Source of the DNA: Pholis gunnellus
Taxonomy: Eukaryota; Chordata; Actinopteri; Perciformes; Pholidae
NCBI GenBank assembly: GCA_910591455.2
Contig: OU342818.1
Span: forward strand, 18,749,321 to 18,813,320
Direction of reading: 5' to 3'
Length of the DNA stretch: 64,000 nt
The translations under genes and the position numbers were made by a program. Positions 25,697 through 40,200 of the stretch are shown piece by piece. Each line of letters starts with the position of its first letter. The first letter of the stretch is position 1. The notes under the pieces are model-generated. The model did not search any database and was not told the origin of the DNA. It saw nothing but the letters and a program-made list of their open reading frames with translations.

Positions 25697-26229
25697 TTTA
25701 TAAATGCTTTGTAAGGCATAAATAGTCCTCACTTTAGATGAGGTCACACAAAATACTTTACTAAGGACTAGTAACTACCTTAATAAATCATGAATTAATC
25801 ATGAATTACAGTATTAATACGCGTTTATAAAGCATATATTAACATAGTCCCTAACCATTAGTGCATATCTAAATCATTATATATATATATATATATAAAT
25901 ACATGTATGAATAATGTACATCTAAATAAGTTATTAATCATTTACTAACACTTTATAAATGATCTTATTAATCATCTACAACTCCTTAATAATTGGTTTG
26001 TAAAATATATAATACTTACAATGGGGAATCCATCATTTATAAAATATGAAAACACAATGAAACATAATAGACGAGCTTATTAATCAAGAATAAAGCATTT
26101 ATAACTGTTGTTATGAACTGCTTACTCATGAATTATTAATGTAGGAACAATGCTTTATAAAGGATGAATTAAGTGGTTAGTCATACTTAACTAATGCTTT
26201 ATAGTGTGTAGTTATTATAAAGTGTTACC
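25697..26229 (+). repeat. Repeat ending in AAAGTGTTACC, copy 2
   Basis: A strongly AT-rich segment with repeated TTATAAA and ATTAATCATGAATTA motifs, an (AT)n tract near 25,879-25,896, and the terminal string 'TATAAAGTGTTACC'. Likely an old DNA-transposon-derived repeat; the left boundary is estimated. Confidence 0.45.
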
Positions 26230-29200
26230 TATACGTTCTGATTTGCACAACTGTTGCTGCTCCTTCATCAGCTGTTGTGATCTGCTGCCTGCTCTAGCAG
26301 CTGCGCCTCAATATTCCATTAGTGCCTCTGGAAGAATAGTATAGCATCCTTTTATCTCTCTTCCGGGTACTTGTCTTTTCTGTTTTGCCCACCTGTCAAG
26401 CCACTCGATGCCGCTTTGTTTTTCACTGACTAGTTCTCGTTTAACATTGAGCTAACCTCTCGGCTGTTCTCTACCTCTGTCTGAGGTGTTATGGTCATCA
26501 CGAAGGTATACGTGTGCACTGTAGTTAAGTGTGCTTAGTCTGGATCAAAGACAGAAATTATCCATTCTTGCCCGTAAGTCCTACTTTCTTCCAATTCTGG
26601 GGACAATCCCCCACACGTAGAATCAGCTTTTCTCAGTCATGTGTCGACTGATACGAGGAACACTGAACAATACACGAATATCAAACCACAAATTCCCCTC
26701 CAGGCCTGTGTGTTTGTGTTTACAGAGGAGCGCATATTTGATCAATGATGCCAATATGCTGTTTGACGTCACACTCTGGCACAAATTAAAGCTTATGTGT
26801 TGTAACCTTTAAATACAAAATAAAACTCACCATAATCCCTTCGACTTTTATTTTGAAATGTCAAATGAATATGTTTCTACTGTACCAGCCGTTGCATTGT
26901 TCTATTTAACTCCAACAAGCTTATCAGACTAAAGGCCTGTCAATCAAACATCAAGGACGTCTCCCAGGCAGTTTATCATATTTGGAGCTTTTTCCTGCTT
27001 GTGATTGAAACTATCTGCAGCTGAACTCTGATGTTTGAACCGAGGAAACGAAGATATCGTGGGGAGCAATTAACGGTTATTAATAACATTTCTAGGAGCC
27101 GATTGCAAGACTACACGGACGGTCTTTCGCGAGTCATTTCCCAAACGTTTACTCACAGCCGATAATGTAGGACCTGTAAAAAAAAAAAACACACACAAAA
27201 AACACACCTTGACACAAATACGATCTTGTGCAAGCAGCTGCACAAATTGTCCCCGAATTGCATTCATTCACAGCCAATAATATGAGCTGTCAAAAAAAAC
27301 AGGCAGACATGGCACAGACACACACACACACACACGCACACACACACACCAAAATTCATGGCCCATTTCACAGTATCTGGCTTTCATCAGCGAGGAGTGC
27401 CTGTGTGTGCTATAGTATATCAGAGGAAATTAGTTGTCCAGCCGCGAAAATGTGGCCATCTGTCTCTCACAGTGGAAACAGAAAGGAATAAACAAATAAC
27501 AGGACGGAGAAACAAGAGAAGGGCCGTGGCTATCGGGAGGAAAAAATGTGCGAGACTGGTGACATTAGATGGAGAAATTAAAAAATCTAATGTTAAGCCA
27601 ACAGTTTTTAGTACAAAAGAAAACAAAAATGGAATAAAGGGAAAGAGGACCAACAGACTACAAAGACTAACACGGTGCATCGTTTTCGACACGGTCCATG
27701 ATTGTGTTCAACGCTGTTCATGCCAGAGGCCGTCAGAGTTCAAGGGATGAAAGAAAACATTGGTTTATTTTGCCTGAGGCAAACACTGCACATGGTTGGA
27801 TTTACACTTTGTATAGCTCCAAAAGTGATAAAAGAAATAATCTCATTTATCTGCGTTCGTCCATGACACCGCTCAGAGGTTGGCGGAAGGCCGAGGGTGT
27901 TGCAGCTGGGTCGCAAATCTCCAAGCTGAGGGTTCCAATGGAGAGGAGGCTGTGTGAAAACCATTAATATTTAATAACGGAGCTGGTAAACATGAGCTAT
28001 GAGTGGTATTGTGTGGCTTTACATTTGCTCAGCAAATGTACAAGTAAGCCTATATCATCCCTCGAGCTTTGACGAAAAACAATTAATTTTTATTTTTTGT
28101 CACAGTAGCTTAATTAACAAGAGTCTCTTTTCCTTCTATGACCAATCGAAATGTTAAGAAAAGTCTATTCTAACACCTTTGAAAATTGAAGTGAAATACA
28201 AATAGAGGCCTCCATAACATATATTAGCTAATATATGTCTCGGGACTTGTATCAGACTACATCATGGTGGTGTTGGAGAAACATATTGCTAGGACAACGG
28301 AGCCAGCAGCTCCACCCTTCATAATAAAGTCCTTTTATCTGTGTAAGCATTGTTGAGCAGTGAGCTCCCCTGAACTGCTCTGATCCTTCAGCAGTCTTTA
28401 GTTCCCCCCAGAGATTTAGCTTTAGTTGAAAACCCAACTTTACCCCTACAGCCACAGAAAAGCAAAGTGGTACAAGCCAAACGGCCTCAGCACCCAATGT
28501 GCATTGATAGAGAGGAGAACAAATGTTCTCTTTCCAATTCTTCCAACATTTTCTTTAAAAAATAAAAATAAAACTACTCCTGTGTGATGCGCTGTGAAAC
28601 TATTGGACTTCAACTCTTGCATTCAGCCATGAAACTGCCAGAGCATCTCAGCGGGACTGCTGAGATCACGGTTAAAGAAAGTAAACCAACATCGGTGCAG
28701 TTCTGCTTTGGGCTGGATTTTCCCCTTTTCATAGCCCCAAGAGCTCATCTGGAACCCAGTTTATCAGCAGTCACAGAGGTGCAACTGGCTCCCCCGAGAC
28801 ACAAAATGGAGACAGCACACCATTTATGTGGAAAACAAGACTCAGTGGCTCAGGAGATAGAGCTTTTGTTCCGCTTTACCTTCAAACTTGATGCCTCTTG
28901 AAAACTGATTCCACTGCGACATGGCCGATCCACCATTAGCTGCTCACAGAGGCAAATTAGAGTGCAGGAGTAAAGCATTGCAGCCAAAGGCCTTTTTGCT
29001 ATGGCTAAGGGTAGGGTGGTTCATATCTCACCAAGGCCATGTCCTTGCATACATACCAATTAACCTGGGCACAATGAAAGGATAAATACTTTTAGATTAA
29101 CAACAATGAACCCTGAACAACCTTTACAGTTTCAAAGTTACCTCTAGAACAGTTTGTGATGGACATGCACTGTAACAGTTTGTACTCTTCACTGCAGAAG

Positions 29201-29461
29201 GCTGAAGGAGTCTTATCACACAACACAACATACAGCTAATCTTGGACCAAACTGATGACTGTAATGGAAAATGTTCCACCACCTGACATACTGCAGCACC
29301 TCGCACATTTAGTTTCAGGGACCACACTCCATAAAGTTACAAAGAAACTGGCAGTTTCCATCGCATGAAAGGGTCTCTTTTAAATGCATGATAGGTTTAT
29401 TTAAAAAGGAAAAATCATCTTCCAATACTAAAAAGGCTGCTTTAAAAAAGAACAAAGAAAG
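26230..29461. other. Spacer
   Basis: (CA)n at 27,318-27,349. Around 28,845-28,872 there is a short 'CAGTGGCTCAGGAG' string resembling a SINE tRNA-like head, but the rest of the element is not visible. Long open frames near 27.4-27.7 and 28.6-28.9 kb have no recognised domain. Confidence 0.35.
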
Positions 29462-29870
29462 AGGACCCGAATGCAGACTCACTTAGGCAGAGCAGGCTGA
29501 ATTACAGGCACTTTACTCCACGGCAAAATGAATAGGCTTACAGTTTGGCAACTTGGAGGCCGTCCAAACAGGCAAACAAATCCCACACGGCTGGGGAAGG
29601 GTGCAGTTCCAAACGCAGGCAGCAGGCCACATGCAGGTTCACATATCTAACAGTGGACAGGATTCCTACAAGCAGAAATGGCTGGAAACCGTTAGAAAGG
29701 AGGTAAACATATACAGTAGTTCAATCTGGCAAACAAGAGGGTCAGGTGACTTTTTTGGTGTTCATATACAGGGGCTAAGTGGGTCAATGAGTCACAAGTG
29801 TGCAGGGAGGAGCAGCGTCAGGTGACTTGCAGAGGAGGGCGGTGGCTGGTGGACAGGTGAGGAATAGCAG
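29462..29870 (-). mobile_element. Partial LTR-like segment
   Basis: On the minus strand the segment ends 'TCTGCATTCGGGTCCTC', preceded by 'GGAGTAAAGTGCC'. Both resemble the 3' part of common fish LTRs. A TATA-like 'CCCCTGTATATGAAC' lies at about 29,762-29,776 in the same orientation. Terminal TG/CA and a target duplication were not found, so it is probably a truncated solo LTR. Confidence 0.4.
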
Positions 29871-30416
29871 GGTCTTCTGCTTTTTGGGGTTTTTACCGGC
29901 AGTTGGCAGAGTATTAGGTGCATTACTGCCACCTTATGCTTTGGAATGTGGATTCTTAGAATTAATCCAAACCATTAATCCTGTTTCTCTTTTCAAATCA
30001 AAAGAAAATGATAATGCTTCATCCACTTGACAGGTTCAGTAATGTTTCTATGTTCTTTGGGAATATACATTGCCTTACTTGTTTATATTGACTCCATGAT
30101 TATATGCACTACAGATTCCTCAACACTTTTCACATGAACCAGGAATGACTCTTAAGGCCTTTACAAAACTGGGGCGTGACAAGTAAACGACAGAGTAGAA
30201 GTATTGGCCTGCAAATAATGCATGTCTGGGGCTTTTATTGTGAAAGGTAAGAACAGAAGGAGTGGTTGTGGTATGCGCTGTCTTTGTCCAGGTAATACAG
30301 TTTGCTGTCATGTCTATGGAGCCTCTATGTTGTCGTTTCATTAATTAAAAGCATAACTCAATCTGTTATGATTGGTCGATATCTTTATTTGGGGTGCGAA
30401 TGTTCAGAAACAAAAA

Positions 30417-31324
30417 TCATTTTTCAGCATTGACCTGCGAGATTAATCTTGCAGGAAAAAAGCGGGTGACTTGTAAATCCATAGCGTCTCCCGTCAGACC
30501 TACATAGGAACCCACATAAACAGAATTGACATAGCTTGTTGAATAAGTCTGGAATGTAGTTGTAACACATTGAATAGGCTTTAGGAATTGAAGGATCTCA
30601 GGCTCTTGAGAACTGAAACAGAATTGGAGCTGAATAAAATGTTTCCTCTGCAATGCTTCTCTCCCAATGCAGGGCCAAGAGTACTGCCAGCATCTCTACT
30701 GAATAAACTGCCAGGATGACTTGATGCACGCTTTATTCCAAGAGCTTTTCTTTGGGAACTGAAAAAAAGCAGCCCCCAGTTGTCGGCTGTTCAGGATCTT
30801 TTGAACCATCGGTATATATATGTACATATATATATGTACATACTGGGAGTAGTGCTCCCTGACATGCACTTTTTAACAGATCTACTTTCCCTCTCTCTGA
30901 TTTCTTGAACCCTAGCAAACACACGTCTTATCAGTGGGTTTAGTGTATCCATGGCTCAGCCTCTGGAATAACTAATGTTGTGCTCAGCTTGATATATAAT
31001 AACCACCAAGTTGTCGGCATTTCTTTTGCCAGCCCACCCACCGCTTGCTCTTTGTTCTCTGTCTCGTTCCCAGCACTCCTGCAATGCTACTTTAGAAGGG
31101 TGTTGTCCGTCATGTCCTTTGGGGGTTCACGGCTATAACCCTAAAGGAGCCCAGTGGTTGGTCATTAGCTGCTTCCTTTGTATATGTGGTAGAATCTCTC
31201 CTGCCACAGCGTGCAGGGCTGCAATGGGGGTTGACTTTACAGCTCCATAACACTGCTTATATCTAGGACTTTTTGAGGCTGAAAAACAGACTACACTACC
31301 GCAATCGAGCACAGACCAAATCAT
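30417..31324 (-). pseudogene. LINE relic: reverse transcriptase C-terminus plus RNase H
   Basis: At 31,133-31,324 (minus strand) a frame contains SVLDCGSVVCFSASKS and GAVKSTPIAALHA followed by QLMTNHW. This matches the region after the reverse-transcriptase catalytic core in fish LINEs that carry RNase H. At 30,733-30,826 a second frame reads IYTDGSKDPEQPTTGGCFFS, the first RNase H motif, with its catalytic Asp codon at 30,808-30,810. At 30,417-30,653 a further frame continues towards a degenerate 'VGSYVGLTGDA', corresponding to the usual 'PAHVGxxGNE' motif with substitutions. Frames change between pieces and stops intervene, so the copy is dead. The catalytic reverse-transcriptase domain itself was not seen. 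Confidence 0.75.
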
Positions 31325-32711
31325 CGTTACATAAATAGTGTTTTAGTTTCTTATGATATTCATAATTTGCTGACACTTTTCTACTATTTTATTGATATGA
31401 TCATTAATTCACCCTCTGCTTTTCCACATGAAGCACTCTTTTCCGGGTGAAAACTACTGTGTTGGTTTTCTCAACTGAAAAATGTTTTTTTTTTTGCTAT
31501 TAAGAGGTTGTGGTCATTTCATGAATGGGTTTAGGTTGAATAATTTTGCTTTCCTTTTCCATGCTTTTGGCAGCATTCCTTCCTACCACATTCTCAAGTT
31601 GCTAACCGGACTGTAAACAATGAGCAGCACACCGAGAGGGAAAACTTGATCCCGATATCCGCTGCCGACACCGGAACCCTTGAAATTCAGCCCCTTGCCC
31701 CCAAGACGCTCATCCGTGGTCAGACCAATAGCAGATGGGTTCCGAGGTTGCATTTTGGGTAATTTAGGCACCAGTTTTTGACAAGAATGAAACAATGCAT
31801 GGAAAGAAAGATATCTCTGGCTTGGCTTCATGGATTATGGATATATTTTGTTCATTGTGAGTCTGTCAATGTTATAAGAGTCAAATTGTAAATTGTTGTG
31901 GCATTCATTTAACAGATGTGGCTAAGCATCCCACTGCCTGCCATTGTGTTCTGCTGCCCTTTTCTCTCAGTTTTCTCTCAGCTGACATTTACAGACTTTG
32001 CTCAGGGCAGGTAACGACACAATATATTTGGTTTAAATAGATAGTGTTACTTGCCCCTGACAATTCTGATTGGTTTAAGACATTCATTTGATTGTGTGGT
32101 TGGGACTAATAAGGAGCATATTGGCAATCAGTAAAATGGTGTATTCGAGGGTTTGCTATGTTCTGGTTTAGTAGGGTTACATGTTTCTGAAAAGAAAGTG
32201 GTCTAACCTTCAATGGACAGGGACCTTCTGCCTGAGCAGTTTTTGAAAGATATTGAGTAGTGATCCATTCTTCCTCATCTTCATTCTGGGGTCATGCACT
32301 TGTTTGATGGAGGTCAGCTGACAGCCCATATCCTGCTCAGCGGTGTGGACTATATGAGAAGTTTGTCCTTGGATCAGGTGCATAAGGAGATGCTGTGCAT
32401 AATGAACAGGAGCGGAAGCACACTAGGAAGAACACAAGTGCTGACACATGGGTGGGCAACCTATCTCCAAAACTAAAAGCTTCATTCCACATCTGCAATC
32501 ACATATTGGCTTTGGATTATTTGATTTTTCTATTAAAAATAATTTAACCGGCGGTGTATACTGGAAGGTGGATAGAAACAAGGAGAACACGATAGAGCAT
32601 CCAGCTCAAAAATACATGCTACTACTAATACCCTCCAACACATGGTCTTGACAATAACCTCAATTTATCACGTCACATAGAAAGATGAGATGATTTGGTC
32701 CAAGTTTCCAA

Positions 32712-32796
32712 CACATTCTCACTTCTGACTCGGGTAACCGCTGACCAAGGGCACTAACCAAGCGTTGGTATTTGACGAGCTGGAAGTGAGAATGAA
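32712..32796. repeat. Foldback repeat, stem CATTCTCACTTC
   Basis: CATTCTCACTTCTGACTCGG on the left is mirrored by GAGCTGGAAGTGAGAATG on the right, with a loop containing 'CGCTGACCAAGGG' and 'CCAAGCGTTGG'. It resembles a repeat common in fish genomes. Confidence 0.6.
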
Positions 32797-33033
32797 GTTG
32801 AAGTTTCATGTCCATTCAAGAGCTTTGCGAAAACTGCATAAGACCCCTAGCCCCCAATAGAAACCTTCCCAGTTCTCTACTCCAGTGAAGAGGATTAGAA
32901 ATGCAACCTGATTAGATGCTACCTTCACCTCGCTCCTCCATTCCTATCTTCTTGATAACCAGCCTCGCATAGTAGAGTACATCACTTTTGGTAGTTCTCT
33001 TAATCCCCTCTCTTACCCTCTAACCTTCTCCCT

Positions 33034-33056
33034 CACACACACACACACACACACAC

Positions 33057-33125
<69 letters not shown>
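33034..33125. repeat. (CA)n microsatellite, ~90 bp
   Basis: CA dinucleotides with a single CTAC interruption near 33,057. Longest such tract in the window. Confidence 0.95.
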
Positions 33126-33127
<2 letters not shown>

Positions 33128-36100
33128 GACAATGTCTTTCCTGATGATGAGTGATGGCGTAGGCCAGCGCTTGTAACACTCTCCTGCTCTGTCACTCATT
33201 AGCGTCCACTCCTTACTTTGTGTCTCGATTTCTCTCAGGTTATGATAGATGGGTCAGGGCAGAGCTGCTGCTAGCTAATCAATCTGCCTGCCAATAAAAG
33301 CTGGACCCGCTCTCAGCTGCGATGTGAATACGCCGCTGCCCTGTGTGTGTGACGGTGTGTTAGCGTGTGATGGCGATGGAAACAAAGAGACTGAGTGGGT
33401 TTGTGTGTAAAATCTTGAACGGCTGCATGGGAAAATGTCTGCTGTTGAATACAATGGACTGATTGCTAATCCCCATAGTTACTTTCTTTTCGAACCCTTA
33501 ACCAAAGTGCTGCCAGATTGGGTACATTGTTTTCCCAATCTGGCTGCTTTTTATTTAATTGGGCAGGTAAAACAAAAAGTTCTGCTGGGTTTTGGTAAGT
33601 TGGGCTACTTGTTGTACCCTTTGGGTGATTTCTAAAAACCAAGTTAGGCTACATTCACAGAACTCTGTTCTGCCTCTCATTGGAGAAGCATGGCTTGACA
33701 GTGCACTAGTTTCAGTAGGGTCGGCTTGAGACACATTAACTGATGAGAGTCAAAACAAAATGTTTTGGTTTATTTCAACTAAGTTGAAACAGTTTTTAAA
33801 ATTTCCAATTTATATTCTGTCATAGATCTTCTGGCAATACTTATGAAAGCTTACATCTGTTAATGTGGGTGAAAACTATTAACATTTACGCTGCATTTAC
33901 GTAATATTCGCTGAACTGGAAGAACAGGAAAAGCTACTGTTATTCTAACTTTGGAGCCATCATGCATTATTCAAAGATGTTAACCCAGTCTGCCATGCAA
34001 TTTACAAATTAGCAGTTTGTGAACAAGTGAAACGAGATGAAAATTATGTATAGCTCATTTTGAAGTAGTTAAATTGATACCAATTGGTTCGTCGCCACTT
34101 TTGTTGTTCATTTTACCAAGTGGGAGATATGAAATTCCCAATATCTCTGACTCAAAATGACAAGTCAGATGCTTATGTGAAAAAAAGGAAAATGTCACCA
34201 CTTGTAAAAAAATAAATAATTTTGCCTAATTATACTTCTAAAAAGAAGATGGAAGGTGATGGGGCCGGTATACATTACAGTGGCAGATGAACGACTGGAT
34301 GTTCAAAGCCATTCTTTTTGAAACAATGGGTCTTCAATTTCACACAGAAGTCAGCTAAAGCAGGCTTCTCATTTCTAGCAGACAGCCGAGGATTTTGTTG
34401 GCTGAAATGCTGAAATGACAACTGTTGCTGGCAGATGAACAAAACATCAGACTCTAATTGTGGCTCAGACTTTTGTTTTTCCCTAATGCGAATGTTCTTC
34501 AAAGGCTGAACATTTGGTCAAATTCATCCGAGTTAGAAAGTATCTTCAAAGCTGGCAACACTGGATTGTTTACTACAACAATAACTGTGTAGCCAAGAAT
34601 GAGAAAAACTTAGAGGAAATATACATTACAAGGACTAGCAATGATTTAGAAAACATCCGTGTACTGATGTCCCTTGATCAAAGCGGTGCTGTTCAGAGGA
34701 AGAGCAGCATTAGGCTTTGACACCACCATATTGGTGTGACAGCTAAAGTCACTTTGCTGAATAAGGTTTTGCATGAAGAATGGTAGCATCTCCTTAAGAC
34801 TGAATGTTTTTTTATTCCCCAACATACAGAGTTTGATGTTGCAATCCAAGGTAAGAAATCAAATGGAAGCTCAATTTCAATGGCAGAAGATTGATGAGCT
34901 TCCCCACAATTTCTGACTACACAGTACACTTTGCTATAGTGCCATGAATCTACTGGACCTTCAAAAAGGCAGCACCTGCCACCTGAATGTTACGGGAATA
35001 TGTGAATAACTGGGGTTGTCAAGTGGGGACCTCCCATCAGAATTCTGGATGGATCAGACCTCCAGGAGTGCTGAAGGACGTCCAGGGCCCTCCCCTAACA
35101 AACCACGTCACTAACAGATCCCTAAAAGTAATCATTCATATTTCATTAGGCTTATCTCTTGGTCAGCATTGCTGTCTATTTTTCTTAAACCCCGGTATCA
35201 ATAGTAATATACTTATGAGACAACAATCTCAACATCTCGTATCAGCACTTTCCGACTTGAATGACAGGTCACAAATTGCACCATGTCAGCAACCAGGTGT
35301 ATTAACCTTTTGAAGACTTTATTCTGCTGACAAACAGCCAGGGTAATCATGTTCCCAGCCTAATATCACACGGAAATACGTGAAATGATCACAATCTCTG
35401 AAATGCCCCTTAACAGCGTAGTGGTGGTGCGACATAATGTGTTAACATGACGTACCGGCACCACGGAAACATTGCCGATGGAAAAGCAATGAGGATCCAT
35501 TGACACACGGGTTCCCGGGTTGAACAGATATACGTTTTGATCAAAGTTAGCAGGGAGGATGTCAGAGTGGATGGATGGGTCAAGTGTGGGAATTTACAGT
35601 GTGAAATCAAAAGTCAATGTTTAGTTATTTAAAATGCTACATGAGAAGTTAAGTAACAAACATAGTTCCTGTAACCCAAACCATAATATTTTCTTTCCTT
35701 CCTTCTTTCTAGTTTTGTTGCCTGAACCTAATGTTCAACAAATTGTGTTTGTTGGGGTTTGTGAGTGGTGAAGGTATCCACCTAAAATATATAAGTCACA
35801 CTATACCCCAACCTACCTCTCTAATTAGTTCCCTGTAGAGTTAATCAATGAACTAATTGATGGACTTATCAAATTGTAATTTAAACACTTTGCACTTTGA
35901 AACATTATGCAACATTGTGAGACTGTGGTACTGCTTGTGTTCTGCAGATGAACTCTGGTGCTAACTGACACATCTACTTCCAGCCAAGCAGCAGCAGGAA
36001 GCCAGGCCATAGAGCCTTCTGTGGTTTATGCATCTGACGGACACTTACACAATGGAGACCTATCCAGGCGCGTTCTGGTTGTCATGCCTGAATGACATGT

Positions 36101-36992
36101 ATTTGGCATGACTTATGTGACCCTTAGTAAGTGGTATCTTCAAGTATAATGTACTTTTCATCAGTAGTGCGACTAAGCCTTATTAGGCAGGGGAAGGGTA
36201 GCGTCCACCTTTGAAAATACATTGGAAACAAATTGTGTCTTTAAAAATGAAAAGATGTCCTATTAATTAGGTGACACAGGGGTAAGACTGAAGCTGTGAA
36301 TGAAAGACTTCCGGTATGAACGCGCTTATTGTAGTTTATCAGTCTGGCATTACCTAATGAAAGACGTTCAGACATATTTCTCTAATGAGATGAGATTCTC
36401 CTGATGTAACACATGGGTACAGTATCTCTATGTCCCTATTTGTCAGCTATTAAAATACTTGAAAGCAATTAGCAAACGGATTAAATGCTTTGGAGTTGCC
36501 ATGGAGGATGAATGAAATGCTACATGCTAATTAACAATTGGAAGAATGTTCAGTAAGGAGAGTGGATGAAAGGCCATGGAGGAATAAGAAGAGTGTGTGA
36601 GAAGGGCATGGGCGATATGTCCTTCCCGGGTGAACTTTCCCTATTGCTTCTTGACCTCCTTTCCTGTAGATTTATGGGAGAGCTGTCCTGCACTCTTTCA
36701 GTGTCAGCTTCAATTCAGCGTGATTTATTGGCATGAATAAAGCAATTGGCGGCATGCATTTTCTAGAAGTGATAATAAAGTAGGAATCCATCTAACAGGG
36801 ACAGGAGGTAGAAGCAGATGATTCACATTTCACTGAGCGGTTTGATTATGAAGTAACTTCCTGGCAAATAAATGGGTCCGTGGAGGAATGGGCAGATTAT
36901 GAGACAATAGGCCCCTGGGCACAGATATGCAAAAGGTCCAACCACCTATAAATAGGAGCAAGACACACAGACCTTACTGTAATTTAGTTTGG

Positions 36993-37222
36993 TTTGGTCT
37001 TTTTGTAGTCATCTTTTGTGTGTGGTTGTTTTGTGTCTCTTTGTAGTCGTTGTGTCTCCTCGTCGCTGTTTTGCCCTTTTTTCATAGTCGTTATGAGTCT
37101 CTTTGTCATCTCTTTGTGTCTCTTTGTCGTCTCTTTGTAGTTGTTTTGATCTCCATGTCGTTTTTTTTCATGGCTCTTTGTCGTCATTTGGAGTCTCTTC
37201 ATGGTTGGTATGTGTCTCTTTG
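36993..37222 (-). repeat. Degenerate TCTCTTTGT minisatellite
   Basis: Loose repeats of 'GTCTCTTTGTAGTCGTT' in a T-rich strand, with varying length between units. The Lys/Thr-rich minus-strand frame (with phrases such as KRHKEMTKR) is a by-product of the repeat. Confidence 0.7.
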
Positions 37223-40200
37223 AATGACATTGTATAGGTGACGGCCTGAGGGCCCCTGACAGTAATCTATCGATGCATGAGGGGGTAAAGCAGGGCCCAC
37301 ATGACCAAACTTCTGCCTACTTCCAGTTGATGTGACACTTAATCACCGTGAGAAAATAAATCCAAGTAATTCAAAATGACATGATATTATGTCACATCTG
37401 ATAACACTTAATGGCAACTATTACATGAAGGTTTTCATTAATGAATATGCGTACAAATAGGACTGCATATCGGAATAGACATTTTGGCAGAATGTCTCCA
37501 TCCTCAAACCATATCAAGCATATGCTTGATAATTGTGATGAGGCACCCCACTGTGTCACTCTGGCCGATAAAATGTCAACGTTGTCCGTTTATATGCAAA
37601 TCATGTTGTTGGTGTGTGGGATGTTGTTGGAGGAAAGAGATAGAAAGGTCATGCTTGAACCAAACCAAACCTGCACCTGCAACATTACAGTAACTCATCC
37701 TCCATGGGCCTCCTGTTGTGGCATCATGGAGCCAACACAAGACATGTCTTCCGAGAAAATATTTTATAATGTCTCTTTAGTTTTAGTGGCCTTCTATCCA
37801 ACAAGGTGAAAGTTGACATATTACCCTAAAACAAGCTGTACTGGAAGCAGCGCTGGAAGGAAGCAGGGCAACTGAGGAAGACAGTAGCTATGCAATGAGA
37901 TACTAAGCTAATGGGAAAAATATTTAGAGTACATGTAGTGTATTTATGAAAAATAATTAAATTATATAATAGCTATAACTTTGGGATTCTGTCTAGGCCA
38001 GCAGAGAAGGCCTTGCTGGCCCACCACTGCCCTGATGCTCTAAAGTTAACCATCAGCCGCGAACAAAAGACTGGATTTGATAACGAGTACGTTTAAAAAG
38101 CTGCAACTTACCAAAAAGTCAAACCCCATGGATTAGAGAATGTTGACCTTGTTTACTGTTTGTTTAACATGACAGAAGTTTACTGCTTTTTCATTTTTTG
38201 TTCGCTCATAGAGAGAGGTTATTTGTAACTTCAAAGTGTTTTAGAAAAACATGCGACAGCGCTGCCAAATCCCACAGAATGTTAATGAAATGAAGGAAAG
38301 AGAAATCCTTCATCTGGCACATTTTAGCAGTTGCAACCCTATACAATGGAACAGGTTTAGACAATGAGCCTCTAAGGAGCTACAAGCAGTTCCTGCTGCT
38401 GAGGTGCATCATGGATCTAACAGCCGAGGCAGGGCAGTAAAAACAGGATTAAAACACAACAGGAAAAGGCCAAAGGTTACAGCGCAGTAATAAAATGCTT
38501 TGCAAGGTGTCTGAGGCAGTGTGTGCATGATGGTGTGTGTGTATGCAGAGCACTTGAGGGAGATCAGAATTTACAATACATGAATGAACCAAATAATTAA
38601 CATGGCCTCCAATTGTGCCTCGTGAAGCTTCAAGTCATCTTTAAAATACTGGAAGAGTGAGTTTAGTTGATCCAAAGTTTTAAAAGTGAACTTTTTTGTG
38701 GTCTTTACTTATTTTGTCCTTCAGAGGGAGAGAGCATCAGACCATAAGAGAGAAGAAGAAAGAAAATAACGAGAAAATGGTGAAAACAAGCACAGCTGGG
38801 GAGGACAAATTAAGAAACGTGAGTGAAAAGGAGAGAAAGCAGAAGGTATAGGCATAGAGAGTCAAATTAAAGGGATTAGACAGCTCATTCCCCCTTAATT
38901 CCCTAATCACCTCCTCCCACACTGGATTGGGTTGCCACGGCAATGTTTACATGACCCCATATCCCATTGAAGCCAAAACAGGCATGGCCCACATTATGCT
39001 AAATCCCTTGTTTACCTGGCATAATCCCTCCCAGACAAACACTCTGCAGCCTGCTGCCTGAGAGTCTGGGTCTACAGCCTGACGGGGTTGTGGGCCATGC
39101 ACTGATGGAGAGTAGCTGTGTTGCCATTGGCCTGTGATTGGGTCAGCACGGGTCACCCGACTCCTGTGACACCTTTAGCCAAGGCCAGTATTGCTTTGCT
39201 TTGATGTGAAAGATCACTGTAATAACAGTGGCACTCTCTCTTGTTAGGGGGAACTGCCTTGCTACGCTAACCTGACGGTAAACACTAGCTGTGTCAGCAC
39301 TGTTTGCACTGTTCGTGCTATGACCACCATTAGCTGCCAGCAGCCGACTAAGACTTTGCTGTTTTGAGAGCGATGTGGAGGCGATCCATCCATCACTGAT
39401 ATGCTCTGCACTTCAAATGTAGCACCCTTAGGAATAAAAGCAATTTGAAAATGATCTTAAATTGGTTTGAAGTTCATTATGACACACCACCACATGAGTT
39501 GGAGTGACAGTACAAAGTATTGTTGAGCATGATAAAGCACGCTGCATAATTTGGATGAGGGTCACTTTAGTCTGTTATTTGTATTTGATTTAAATTCGAT
39601 AACATATTAAACCAACTTTTTCTTTTCCATTTTTCACTTTCCTGAGAAACAACACAAGTAAACAAAATGAAGAAGCTTCATCCAATAAAGGCTTAAAATA
39701 ATACAAAAGCTTGATAAATGTCGGAACAGGTAAAATTCTGGGATGTTGTGTACAGAACCATACTTGCAGATCCAGCCATGTGCTGACAGTAATGTCCCTT
39801 TGAACATGTAAAAAATGATATTATCTATGCCTTTGTGTGACCACAGAGCTGCAAATAATGTCACACACGTATCAAGAATGATGGTAAATCTTTAAAGAGT
39901 ATAGGCAGGAGTGTACCCAGTTCAGATCTCCACATGCTGGAACTTTGTAGTAAAAAACCTAGGTTGCAGGATGAGAGAAACTTAAGTTGTAGGCAATAGA
40001 TGAAAGTAATGAGCCCCCACGCGACAAGAGTTGTACATCTTGAAGAGCCTGGATTTCAGGGTGAGATTGGAAATTGACTCAGTTGACAAGAGAGAGTACG
40101 ATGTCTAAATGAGCCTGGTGCCAGCATGTGATACTCTTTCAACTCCGTCGGGTTGCCAGATTCAAAGACTTTAAGAACCTGCAGGGCTTGCGATTGTAGA

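Larger units (their letters stand above)
31325..36992. other. Spacer with long CA array and small foldback
   Basis: Contains the (CA)n array at 33,034-33,125 and a foldback at 32,712-32,796. Minus-strand open frames near 34.3-34.9 kb and a plus-strand frame at 34,987-35,313 are not recognised. A segment around 36,700-36,770 is non-repetitive and AT-rich. No gene is supported. Confidence 0.35.

Noticed and set aside
36984..37202. Lys/Thr-rich protein
   Set aside because: It is a reading of the degenerate TCTCTTTGT minisatellite.
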